A stretch of 26,915 nt of DNA from Bolinopsis microptera (taxonomy: Eukaryota; Ctenophora; Tentaculata; Lobata; Bolinopsidae). Under the pieces are notes generated by a model. The model saw nothing but the letters and a program-made list of their open reading frames with translations. It had not been told where the DNA came from and made no database searches. Both the position numbers and the translations under genes were made by a program. The stretch spans positions 1 to 26,915 of the forward strand of contig NW_026971863.1 of NCBI RefSeq assembly GCF_026151205.1. Reading direction: 5' to 3'. Position 1 is the stretch's first letter, and every line of letters begins with the position of its first letter. Positions 1 to 11,099 of the stretch are shown in pieces.

Positions 1-3000
1 CCCCCTATTAATATTACCTTTTTTTAAAAAAAAGGGAAAAAAAAAAATGGGCTTTGGGTCCCCAATTCCCCCCCTAAAATTTCATTTAAAGAATGACCGA
101 AAAACCGTTAAAGCCCCCCAAAAAAAAAATTTTTTTTGTTTTTTTTCCGACCCCCATAGGCCAATTTTTGGGGTATCCCCTAATTTTTTTTTGAAAAAAG
201 AAAAAGTGGTTTTTTTTGAACCGCCCCTAAAACCCCCTAAAAAAATTTTTAAATGAAAAAAGGGGTGATGATCTAAAATTTCAATTTGGGGCCCCGGGTT
301 TTTTTTAGCCCCAAAAAATTTTTTGTTAAAAGGAATTTTGGGTTAGGGTTTTTTTTTTGGATCAAAATTTTAAAGTGTTTCTTAACTTACTGGTTAGGGG
401 TCCAAAAAGTCCCCCCCCTTTCAGGGCCCCCCTAGAAAAACGGGCAAAAAAAGCCCCCAAAGTAGTGATTTAATCAAAACACCCTCTGGCATTTCCTCGG
501 CCCCCCCCTGAGTGCCGGGGGTCCCCCCCCCGAAATTTAAAAAATTTTCCCCCCCCAACATTTTTTTTAACCTCCCAAAAAAAAAAGGTAAGGAAAAAAA
601 ATTTTTAAACAAGAAATTGCGCCCCCGATTTTTTATTTCGTTTTTTTTGGCGGAAAAAGCTAGAATTTTCCATTTCACTAAACATTAAAATTAAACTATA
701 AGCCCCTAATCAACTCACCTTTAAAAAAAAAAAATTGAAACATCAAATACACTACGGCCCGGGGGGGGGACTTTTAGTTTTTGGGGTTATTAAAAAAAAA
801 TACATACATTAATTTAAATTCCCCCTTTAAAATACGCCCCCGTTTTTCCGCGGGAAAATTTTTAATTTCCCCCCAGACTAACTATAAAAACCACAAACTT
901 CCCCCCAAGCAAACCCCCCATTCCCTCCCCCTAGTTGCCCCTGGTAAAAGGGACGGAAGGGAAAGTAAGTAAGGGAACACGAACATATTTTTAAAACCCC
1001 CCCCCACCCACCCCTTAAAAACCCCGTTTTTTTTTTACAAAAACGCCCCCCTTTTGTAAACCTTTTTACTATTGCCTTTTAACAAAAAGGGTAAAAAAAG
1101 GAAAAAGTCCCCTTGCTAATGCATTAATATAATCGATTTTTCCTTTCAGGAACAATTGGTTTTTTCCCAAATTTTAAATTAAACGGTGAAAAGCCTAGGA
1201 AAAAAAGGTTTTTTTTTTTAAGGGGGGCAGGGGTCCCCAATTGGCGACAGGGGGAGGCCGAGGGGGGGAAAAAATTGGGCCAAAAAAACTCTGACTCATA
1301 TCACATAGTGGAACGCCTTCCCTTTTTTGGTATATTTCCAATGTTTTTAAAAAATGTTTTTTCGAATTTTTAAGTTTAAACCCCCCCCTTTTAAAATAAT
1401 TTTCAAGGTTTTTAAATACAAAAATTAGGGGGTCTAAAAAGGAAAACGAAAAAACAAAAATCCCCCCGAAAATTTGACGTATTTACAAACGTAAATTCTT
1501 TAAATTCAAAAAAAATTCAAAATTCCAAAAATGTTTGAGGGGGACTGAACTTTGAAAAATGGTCCCCCCCTTAAACCTTTTTTATAATTTTGGGGCGGAA
1601 TCGTTTTTTTAGGAAACGAAAAACATTTAAAAAAGTAATAAAATTAATTTTGATAAATTTCGCAAAAAAATGTTTAGCTTAAAAATCCATGAAATTTTTG
1701 ATTACAAATTTAAAATTTTTAAAAAAAAAACCTGGGCCCCCTCCTTTTTAATGCATGAACAAATGGAGGGGGGGGGCCCCCGCCCAAACCCGGTAAAAGT
1801 TTAAAATTTTGACAAAAGGGGTTATTTAGGCGGGGATTTCCCCGGGGGGTAAATTTTTTTAAAAATCCATAGAAAAAAAACCCCAAAATTTTCCCCGGGG
1901 GTATTACGACGTATTCTTTTATTAAAACCGAAATACGTCCCCCTATTCCCTTTTTCACAAAAAATTTGACGTAAAATTTAAAAAAACCTTGAAAAAATTT
2001 TTCCCATATAAACCAACACAATTTTGGGGAAAAAAACAATTTACTAAATTTACAAATTCCTCCCCCCAAAAAATTTTTTGCTATAAAATTTTTTTTTTTA
2101 ACAATCCATCGCCCAAAAATTTTTTTTGGCCAATAGTTTCCCAAAATTCCCAACACTCGATTTTAATTTTTTAAAAATTTAAAATTACGGACTTTTTTTT
2201 TTTCCCGGTTTTGACAAGTCAATTTTCCCGATAAAATCTAAAGCGCCCTTTTTTCAAAGCCTTTTTTATAAAAGTTAGGGCCCCCTTTGATTGCATTGCC
2301 CTTTTTATTTTAACCAAAAAACATAATACAAACTCAAAACCAAAAACAGGGAAAAAAAAAAATCGCGACTCCTCCCCCTAATTTAAAAAAACCCACCCCC
2401 CTAAAATTGGGTCCCCCCCCGATTTTTAACGTAACCCCTTTTCTGCCCCTAAATGATTTGGAACAAACGGTAAAACTCCCCCCCCCCCCCCCCAATTTTT
2501 TTTTCCCAAAAAGACGTCCCCTAAAAACCTTCTTTTTCTAAACTTTTTAGGAGATATGTGTCCCCCCCCCCAAAAAGGGTTTTTTTATACGGGGAAATCT
2601 TTTTTTTGGGAAACCAAAAGCGACCCCAAAGGATTGAAACTTTTCCCCCCGACAAAAATAAAAACCAAAAGTCCCCCCCTCCCAAAAATTGGTATGCCCC
2701 CGGAACCCCGGCCCCACTCATCTTATGGGGCAAAGTTTTACCTTGACGTAAAAATTTTAAAACCCCCGGCCCAAAACGTTGGTCCCCCCCCCGTTTTAAC
2801 CTTTATTTTTCCCCCCATGACAAGTCCCGGGGAAAAATCGGCCGTCCCCCCAAAAGTTTCCCCCCCTTTTGAAGATTCCCCCCCCAGGATGTCCCCCCCC
2901 CCTTCCCAATGACCCCCCACTCGTACGAAACCTGGGGGCCATTTAAAATCAAAAAGGACTGTAAAATTTAGAGAAGGTTCCCCCAATTCTGGGGGAAATA

Positions 3001-3760
3001 AAAGGGAGGGGATTTAGGTTTTACGGGGTAAAATGGAGGTTTAAAAAACCCAACATGAAACCGTCCCCCCCCCCCCCCCAAAATAATGAAAAGGGGAACC
3101 GTTCCCCCCCCCCAAAAAACAGGGGGGCTCCAATTGCAAAATTCCCCCCCCCCCAAAAACCCCGTGGGGGGGGCCATCCATCCACAACGAGCTGTTTTAA
3201 AAGGAAGAATTTTCCCCACTTCCCGCCCTCCTTTTCCCTCTGCCTTGTTCCCCCTAAAAAAAAACAAAAGCTTTTGGGTTTTTGCCCCCTTGTATTTAGC
3301 CACCGCTCTTCCATTTCAGATCTCTGGGCCCCCCAACAAATTTTTGGGGTTTCAAGAACACGTTTTTTTTCCCCCCGGCGTAAAAGTTTTAAAATTTAAA
3401 ACCATTACTTTTAATGGGGGGAAAAAAATTTCCAATCAGGAGATGAAAAACAAAACCAGGAGAAAAATAAAGAAAGCAGAAAACAACCCACCAAAACAAG
3501 AGGGTCCCCCAAGGAGAAAAAAAAGAAGTAAATTTTTATTTTTTGCCTTTTTTTTCAAAACCTTTTTACCCCCCCCCTTTTAAAGGGGGTCCCCCCCCTA
3601 AAACCCCAAAAGCCCCAAAAAAAACAATCCCCTTTTTTTCTGGCTGATTTTTTTTGATAGGTTTATGGCTTAAAATTTCCCCCGTTTTTTTTTATCCGCC
3701 TTTTGCCAAAAATTTTCCCCCCCCAAAACCCCATTTCCCCCTTCCTTGGTAATCCCCTTT
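1..3760. other. Homopolymer-stretched region without recognisable gene
   Basis: Runs of 6 to 16 identical bases of all four kinds follow one another almost without interruption, for example 16 C at 2478-2493 and 15 C at 3065-3079. Open frames here, up to 165 codons, are made mostly of Pro/Gly, Lys/Phe and Asn runs read from these tracts. They overlap each other on both strands, so I treat them as noise. The pattern is what uncorrected long-read sequence gives at a contig end or in a low-coverage part. True low-complexity DNA is the alternative. No gene, RNA or mobile element can be supported. Confidence 0.7.
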
Positions 3761-4183
3761 TTTTTTTTTGCTTTCCCAAAATTTAAATCACGGGAGAAAT
3801 GTAAAAACCCCCAAAATGAAAAAAAAAACCTCAGTCCGAAGGCAAGGTTCCCCACGTTACCCCCATGTCCGTTTATTTAACCCTTCCCGAACCCATGCCA
3901 AGGCATTTACCCTTCGCAAATATTCCTATTTGTGGGAATATGGGAAACATGAAAGGGTTGAATCCTCCTCGACTGGTCCCCCCCGCCCCCCCCCCCTAAC
4001 TTCCGGTGTCCCTATTTCAACCAGAATGCCCTTAGTAAACAACCAGTTATGGGTTAACGAGATTTGGGTTTTTTGTTTTTCCCGTCCAAAAACAACTGCG
4101 AAATGTTTTTTGGGGTGTCAATCCCTGGAGGCACCCCTTTATGCATTGGTCCAATGTAACCGAAACCGTAGTGAACCCTTACA

Positions 4184-5401
4184 TCATCCCACAAAGTTCA
4201 TTAATCCTCCGTAAAGAGACGGCTTCATTTCCTTTCTCCCGTTTAAATTGTAAAATATTTGAAAATTCCCTTCCAGAAAATTCCCGTATACCTGGTTTTT
4301 TGTAAGCATGAAATCCCAGAAAAACAGTTTATTTTTAAAATAACCCTGGGTTCCAACCTTTCCCTGATCCCAGAAAAAAAGAAAGAAAACCAATACACGT
4401 CCCCCCCTTTTTGTGTGGGTGGTAGAATGTCCCTCCCCTCCTGAAAACTCCAATTTCAGTGGCATCTCCAAACAAATCCTAAATTTGCAATCATAAGTCA
4501 GATCCTGTTTAAAGCTGGTCCCCAAATCTTCCAACTTAAACCACCGCCGTTATCAAAAAAATGGTGAAGAGTACCCCGCCCCACTTATATTTTCTTTGGT
4601 AAAACTTGTTTTACCTTTTTTATTTGTGCCTGACCCTATGATCCCTATTAATATCCCTCCTGTCATAGAAACTCCAAACCAGTTACCAAACCTATCTTCA
4701 CAAAATATTGAGGGCAGAATGTCCGCAAAATTGGCATCATTGTAAAACTCTCCCCCCACACAATTCAGGTCCCCCCATCCCGACCTAACACTCCCGGTTG
4801 GGCCCTTATTCCCCAAGGACACGTTTTTTTCCCCCCAACACACTCACAGCGTGCCCAACATTGAGTTAAACGTTATAATCCTATGGACAAGGGAAGTGGC
4901 CCCCGGGGGATCTCAGACAGTTGGGCCCCCTTGAATATTTTTCTGTTTTGAATGAAATTAAATCCGTGAGAGAACCAATCATATCCTTTTTATTCCTTAA
5001 ACAACCTTTGAGTCCTGGATTTTATAAAGTAAAAAAAAAATTTTCCCTAAGTATTTACCATATCCGTTTGTAGGTCCCCACCCATACGAATCTGCACGGT
5101 TGCCCCAAGTAAAATTGAAAAAACTTCGTTGGCCATTTTTTGGTAATATTTTTGCATCAAAATTGTTAAATAGACTTTCAACACTTGATAAGAAATCCGA
5201 ATGCCAACATTCGAAATGATGTATTCCCCGATTTTTTTTTATTCCCAAATAAACGGAACGTTTCGCTTGGAGAACCCTTGCCTTAATATGTATTTGGTTA
5301 AAAAAATTTTCAAAGGGTGGAGAAAAATAATTAATCACCCGACTGACATGGCCCCGGGTGTGTTGGAGAATCTCCCCTTTTGATCTAGGTGGAATGACCA
5401 C
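4184..5401 (-). other. Run of three open frames on the minus strand, unknown
   Basis: Three successive open frames of 134, 96 and 116 codons lie on the minus strand at 4997-5401, 4553-4843 and 4184-4534. Their composition is more protein-like than in the first 3.7 kb: mixed residues with Trp, Cys, His and Asp, and little homopolymer-derived sequence. The middle frame holds a Gly/Ile-rich hydrophobic stretch. They could be pieces of one coding sequence broken by indels, or chance. I recognise no family, no signal peptide, and no splice sites that would join them. Confidence 0.15.
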
Positions 5402-7326
5402 AGAAAAACTCCCTCCCTGGTCCCCCCCCCAACCAAATCATGCGACCAACATGCTTTCTATCAAGCTTATCTGGGCAGTTCGGGTGTCCATACAAAAACT
5501 CCACGGTTTTTTTTTTTACCTAGATGGTAACTAGGAACACCTAAATTTATCCTGTGCGGCGTAGCCTGGGGGCATAAAAGCCTCTTTTCATGGTGGGCAA
5601 TTTGTATGTAACCTGGTCCCCCTTTGTATTTTGAAGAATAATGGGAAATCCCTAACTTATTTTTGGTTTTGTAAAAAGTGGAGGACAAGTGGTGAGGAAA
5701 AATGCGCAGAGAAAGGGAACAATAAGTTTGGGTAGAAATACATCCCCTGACTATGTTTTTGGGGAATTGTGTTTTGTGGAATTAATGAATGGTTCGAATG
5801 CATATCCCTGGCCCTATTTTAAATGAAAAATATTGCCACCTGCCCTACAAGTCAGAACACCATCAATGGAAAGCGGGGCCGGCCCATTTTACAAAATGTT
5901 AATGTATATTTTAAGAAGCCTTTTTCCATTACAAGTTAAAACGAGGCCCATCATAATACGGATCCCCAGGGGTGGGGACCTTGTTTTAAAGCCCGACCCT
6001 AAAGGGTTCGAAAAAGCCTATTTATTTCGCAGGAGAGGACCAAATTTATTTAAACCTTTAAAAGCCTAAGGGGGCGGGGGGTAAACACCGGGGGTGTGGG
6101 GAGCGTCCCCCTTCAAATGGAAAACAGCTAAGGTCCACAATCGCTTGGTCACCAGTGGGGTGAAAAAGGTCAATTTGAAATAGCAAACCAACATGGAGAA
6201 GTTTCAAAAAACCTTTTTTTTTTTTATCTGCAAGAAAAACAAGGAAAAGTAGAAAGATCTCCAAGTTAAGCCAGTACGAGATCGGGTGACGGGTATTTGT
6301 TATGAACAAAACAGTCGAGTTGGAAATTATCGATATACAATGCGAGCCATATTTACCCTTGCGCAAAGTTTATTAAACGCAAAAAAATCAAAATTGCAAA
6401 ATTTTTGTTTTATGTTTGGGTGGTGTTTGGGTCCCCCCCCGTCATAAACCGTTTTGGTTTTACGACACCCCCGCCCCTTTCGGCACGTAGTGGGGGGGGG
6501 GCCCGCCGGGCTTTCCGCCCCGGTAAAATCTTGGGAAATTCCTAAAACATAAAGTTGAACCAGAGGGAAACCCCCAACCCCATAGTGAAACGAACCCGGT
6601 GGGGGGGTCACGAACGTGGATAAACCCCAAAAGTAGGGGGTGCACGAATAAAATAAACTTGTATTAATTCTGATTTTTCAAAAATTTTTTTAAATCCAAA
6701 AACTGTGTTTGTTTTTTGAATTACACTATGTCCAAATCTTTCGTTGAACCATTTGTAATCGAATCTGGGCCCGGGCCCGGTGCGCGCCTACATCGTCAAG
6801 CACTTGTGCCGTCCCCCCCCGGGGCCATTAACAATTTCGAGAAGAAAAAAACGCCCCCCGGCGGCCGCCCTTTGACTTTACTTTCGAAAGAAAATTATTA
6901 GAAAATACGATTAACTAACCGTTCCCACAAAATCCCCTTTTCCGTGTTTTGTTCGCAGCTCCCCGGCGGGTAAAGGCCACATAGTGGGTGCAATCCCTCG
7001 CCCTGGGATCTCGCCACCCTACCTAAATTCGGCCACGCCAAAATTTTTTTAATGAAAAAACTTTTGTGAAAAAGGCCCCTTCGGGGTATGAATTTAAATC
7101 TTGATCGTGGTAAAATTTTTTGGAAACGGCAGGATTCCCGAATCATACCCCCGCAATCACCGCCCCCCACCCCATGAACGTTAGGGGTAAAAAAAATGCT
7201 TTCCCTGTGTGGGAGAGTTTATTAATATAAATTGGGCCAAAAAAAAACCGTTTTTATATTGGTCCCAACGTGACAAGGCCCTAGTACAACAAGAAATTTT
7301 TTCGGAAATATTGTTTTAAGGGGCTC

Positions 7327-7343
7327 GGGTTAGGGTTAGGGGT
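7327..7343 (+). repeat. Two to three telomere-like TTAGGG units
   Basis: The stretch reads GGGTTAGGGTTAGGGG, about two and a half units of the TTAGGG motif used at telomeres in vertebrates, many other animals and fungi. It is too short to be a telomere and lies inside ordinary sequence, so it is at most a short interstitial motif or chance. A single GGGTTAGGG also occurs near 341-350. Confidence 0.4.
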
Positions 7344-8234
7344 TGTTTACTTTAACCTTGGGGGTTTTACATTTGGGTTTGGGTTTTGTTTATTCCGAGC
7401 AGGAGTGCTTACCCAGTGGCCAAGAAATGTCTTGCCATCCTCCCAACCCGCCAAGTAGTAGCAACGTGAGACCCAGCATGTGGCCCACCGGCCCCCCCAA
7501 CTCCAATCAAACAATTGAGTATTCCCTGTTCTGTCCCCAGTGTACCCAGGGTTGTTTTTGGTTGAAGTTGGACAGGGAATACCCCCATTGGAGGAAATAC
7601 AAAAAGTCAATCAAGTAGGCAAGGTTTGTGGGTTTTTTGGGAAATGTGGGTCCAGTTAGGAAAGGGAACCATTGGAATGCTAGGAGGGAAAAAACCAACG
7701 TGTTATTTTTGTACAGTTGCATAGGGCTCTAGAAGGGCAAAGGAGTTTGAAAACCTCCAGGTTTTTTTATTGAACAACTAATTGTTTACTTGGAAGGGAC
7801 CCTAAAGTGTTTCCGTAATACACCTCAGGCTTCCGTTATCGTGAGGTCCCCCTCCGCCCGGAAAGTTTTGATGTTTTCCATACTTGTTTTTTTGGGGAGC
7901 GAGAATTGGTTATAGAATTTCTTTTCTCCAAAAAACCTAGGATTGATTTAGTGGTATCCCCTCTCACGCCCCCGCCTGGTGAAAGGAACCTCGAAATTTC
8001 TATATTAATTTTTTCCAATCCTTCCCTTTAAAAGATAAGTTACAATTGAATTTAAAGGCTTATAAGTTAACAACCCCATTTTTCCAATAGAGGAAGGAGT
8101 AGTAAATTTTGTTTAACGGATTAGGCAGTAATAACCACCAGAAAAATGAGAATATAACCGTTGAACGTTTTTTAATAACAAAAGGAACACTTTCTGTGAA
8201 GAAAACTTCTCAAATACCAATTTGAACCAATCGC

Positions 8235-8720
8235 TTGAAATGGGAATTTATAACCACGGAAAACCTAATAAGGGGTATAATTAGGAGCGCTTACAAGAAA
8301 CCCGCCCTTAAATCACAAGAACGAAAGCCGTGGACCAGGAATGATAAGCCAAGGGAGTTTTTAAAAAAACAAGTGGAGGAGGCAATTTTTCGGATCGGGA
8401 ATGAACACTACCTTGCGTTTTTTTTTCCCTGAGAAAAAGGCTGGAAACAACGGCAGAAATAAAAGACTCTGGTCAAAATTCAGGGAGAATATGCCGGAGG
8501 AAATGGGAGTCGGAAAGGACCGAATGGTCTTTCTCACGACCCCAGGGCCCATTCCAGTATAGGTTTGTGTCCCCAGTGGCCATCTATAAACCGTGGTGGG
8601 CTTTTAAAACCCAAGAGGATCCCCAAAGTAAGTGGAAGTTTAAGGCTGGTTCCCCCGCCCGGTCCTTTTATAACACCTTTTTTTCCCTTTTACCATCAAA
8701 AAAGTTAAATTATCCAGTTT
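8235..8720 (+). mobile_element. Possible LINE fragment: endonuclease-RT linker region
   Basis: In the plus frame from about 8255 the translation reads IIRSAYKKPAL, then ERKPWTRNDKPREFLKKQVEEA. This resembles the linker between the endonuclease and reverse transcriptase of LINEs, where a K-P-x-W-x-N block is followed by basic helices. In a shifted frame (about 8460-8510) KRLWSKFRENMPEEMG could continue it. In a third (about 8605-8695) an acidic-Pro start, a KA pair and FYNTFFSLL resemble the block just before the RT. The order is right and the spacing reasonable. A later FADT near 9012 and KDSGVY near 9126 could be RT motif C and the post-RT block. However, the distances are too short unless part of the RT is missing, so I leave them out of the span. 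The evidence is motif resemblance only. If real, it points towards the LINE at 9766-11075. Confidence 0.33.
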
Positions 8721-9765
8721 TTTATGGGCAAGAAGTGGCAATCCGATCCCCGACCGCATCGAATAGATTCCACCGTAACCAATTAAAAGTAACAGTGGGA
8801 CCCTATAATTTTTTCCCGGGTACAGAAAGGTAAGCCTAAACGACCCGATAAGAAGGTTTTCCCGAATCCCTTTCCCCTCAACTTTGAAAGGACCCCTGGA
8901 ACCCATATTAAATATACGGAATTGGAAGTTTTGTTTGTTCTTCGAGGTAAGAGATAAGACAACGAAACAATCCCCTAGCACCTCATAAACCCTGTGGCTT
9001 GGCCTTTTTTTTGCCGATACCCTGCTAGAAAATAAAAATTGAATGTCTCCCTTCGTCCAACCGAGGAACCATTCCGTGGACAGTCATCCCCCCAAACCTG
9101 TATAACGGTTGAAGACTCAGTCAAAGACTCGGGTGTATATTGCCCGAAAGCCCCTCCTCACTTAATATCCCCCAAAGAGAGGATGAAGGCAGAACCTATT
9201 ATCGGCGAATAAGGTGGATTGCAGCCAGCATATACTAGTATGCCCAAGATAGTATTCCCCCTTTTAAAGTAAAGGGTTATTAAAAGAATAATTTCCTAAC
9301 CCTGTTCCCCCCAATTAATTTTAAGTATAATAATACACAACAAAATGTTACTTTTCCATTGTTTTTTTATATTAAACATCTTTCAAGACAAGAAAAAAGG
9401 TTTATTTTTTCTTTCGGGCCTCATTAAAATTAATAACCTACCAGTAGTTTGTAGTCAATATTTTTGTTATCTATAATGTCCCCCCCCCCTACCCCCACCC
9501 GTTTTCAATTTGTGGTTCCCCAAACCCACAGCCCAAAAAATTTGGGGAAAAAGTCCCTGAATTTAATAAATCACTAACCCGCACCTTAAAAATTAAATAA
9601 AAAAGTAACAAGAAAACACTGGAATTCTAGCAAAACAATAATTTTCCATAAAAACAAAAAAGTTTTTGAAAGACCCGCTCCATCGTGTGGGGGTTCAAAG
9701 AAAACCTTCCCGAAACGGAAACTCTCCTCCTTGATTATAACCGGGGGCCCTTCCCCCTGTATAAG

Positions 9766-11075
9766 TTATCCCCCTAGCCCAAGTCCAAAAAGGAGCTCTA
9801 AAAGTATATAATTCTTGTAGGAAAATACAGTACTAACAAAAAAACCATGGGTGCACATGGGGAAAAGATGTGGGATATTTATTACCCGGTTTACACACTT
9901 GCCCAAACCTAACACACTGAATTTAAATTTATTAACCCGGGTGTTTAATAACACCGCCCATCCATTAAGGAGTAACAAATTAGACCAGATGCCGAACCGG
10001 AAGGCTGATTTTTCCCAGTTAATTAATTTTTTGTTGTTTTTTTTGAGACTTTTTCCAATTCAATAAACAACTGGAAAATTAAGCCCAGTGAAAAAGGCAT
10101 CCGGTTGAACGCTGTTCGAGTTTTTGATAAAGATCCGCACCTGGCTATGAGAAGGAGACCACAGAGGGACAGCCTGAAAAAATTTCCAGATGAGAAATTA
10201 CCGTACTCAGGACATTTGTAAAAAACAGGAGCTATCATGGGTCCGCTACAGTCCCCCCGGGGGGAGAATGAAGGTGCGTATAGCACCCAGCTTTAAGCCA
10301 TGGGATTTGTTTTCTGGCTTTGGCCAATACTTCATCGGCTTATGTGAGATGGGGTGGCGCCCATTATTATTGAAGGCTGGGGTCGTATCGACAAACCCAT
10401 GTCCTCCACGGTGGTTTTCCAGAGCCCTTAAGAAGGTCCTCTCCGCAGATGGTAGTGAATGTAAGGGGGCTAGCTTTCCAAAGTCCTGTAAGTTGCCGTT
10501 GTTTGTTAAGAAGCTGGCAAAAACTTTTCCTCCTCGTTAAGCTCCCATGTTTAGGTTAGCCAAAAAATCCCAGCCCCATATTTCAACCCACCCCCGAGAG
10601 AAATATCCCTTCTTGGGATGACGGAAAATGCCGCAATCGATATTGTGGTAGAGAAATATCATCCCTTTTGTGGAAAGCCTGTTCGAGTATCCCAATCCCT
10701 GCAAACACTTTTTTAATCTCTTGGCTGTGCCCTTGTACGAACGGGAGAAGAAATGTCGTCAATTTGGGTAGATGAGGAAAAGAGAGAAAGGGGACCTTAG
10801 GAACCAGTTACACCCGGAAAGGAACCCCCACTGATGAACCATCGCATTGAAAATCCCGGGGACTCATGAAAACCCCCCATCCAAACCCGAATAACATGCT
10901 TTGGCCCTATGTTTCCTTTATTTTCTGCCCTAGTCAAAAGAAAAGCTTTGGGCTTATCCGACCCGCGTAAGAGCCTTAACCGAACGGATATACCAAAAAT
11001 AGGCCCTGGATTCTTTCTTGAGAAGAAATCTTGTTGTGTCAACCTTATCAAAGGCTTTGGCCCAAAGTCCGATGG
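9766..11075 (-). mobile_element. LINE (non-LTR retrotransposon), 3' part, decayed
   Basis: Minus-strand remnant of a CR1/Jockey/L2-like LINE covering the RT from motif A to the end of the ORF2 C-terminal region. About 390 codons separate motif A and the C-terminal R-V block, which is about normal for these clades. Nothing upstream of 11075 can be read as the N-terminal RT or endonuclease, which fits 5' truncation, the usual fate of LINE insertions, although noise could hide more. The 3' end is not defined: the coding match stops near 9780, and neither a clear poly(A) (T-run on the plus strand) nor a target-site duplication was found. The T-rich sequence near 9360-9410 is too far away to be assigned. 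Confidence 0.65.
9780..11070 (-). pseudogene. Broken LINE ORF2: reverse transcriptase and C-terminal domain
   Basis: It would copy the element's RNA into DNA at the nicked target. Blocks in order on the minus strand: motif A read as AKAFDKVD at 11038-11063, with an upstream D-F reachable by removing one G; the motif B area with S-G-G, G-V-x-G-S and L-G-P-L resemblance at 10791-10835; LFLIY then N/D-D-I-S-S at 10749-10785, shifted between two frames. The expected F-A-D-D position at 10688-10708 reads FAGI, so the catalytic Asp pair is absent as sequenced. DDISLPQYRL follows at 10624-10664, a W/K-Y-G block at 10562-10592, W-x-P-H-L at 10345-10363, LAKARKQIPWLKAG at 10285-10327, PEYGN near 10198, LWSPSHSQ at 10141-10168, L-E-Q-R-S-T near 10100, SGLICYSLMDG at 9957-9995 and NRVINI at 9859-9891. 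Stops and frame changes separate the blocks. Whether these breaks are biological decay or sequencing error cannot be decided from one sequence. Clade assignment is inference. Confidence 0.65.
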
Positions 11076-11099
11076 TTGAGGCACGTCCCAGCTATTTTT

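Larger units (their letters stand above)
3761..8230. other. Noisy unique-looking sequence, no gene recognised
   Basis: Base runs are shorter than in the preceding part, and ordinary mixed sequence appears. Several open frames of 60 to 150 codons exist on both strands, and none shows a domain or motif I can name. The frame on the plus strand at 7343-7618 contains a Cys-x-x-Cys pair, but spacing and following residues do not make a zinc knuckle. B-box-like words (GGTTCGAATGC near 5790) have no matching A box. A diverged or frame-broken gene could hide here, and I cannot show one. Confidence 0.5.

Noticed and set aside
5785-5810. GGTTCGAATGC as a tRNA or SINE B box
   Set aside because: No A box and no cloverleaf arms at the expected distances.
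7343-7618. Cys-containing plus frame as a Gag zinc knuckle
   Set aside because: The C-P-Q-C pair is not followed by the His and Cys at the spacing of a CCHC knuckle.
9000-9250. FADT and KDSGVY words on the plus strand as LINE RT motif C and post-RT block
   Set aside because: They are too close to each other and to the linker-like fragment for a normal RT, and an F-A-D word also appears on the opposite strand here, so chance is likely.
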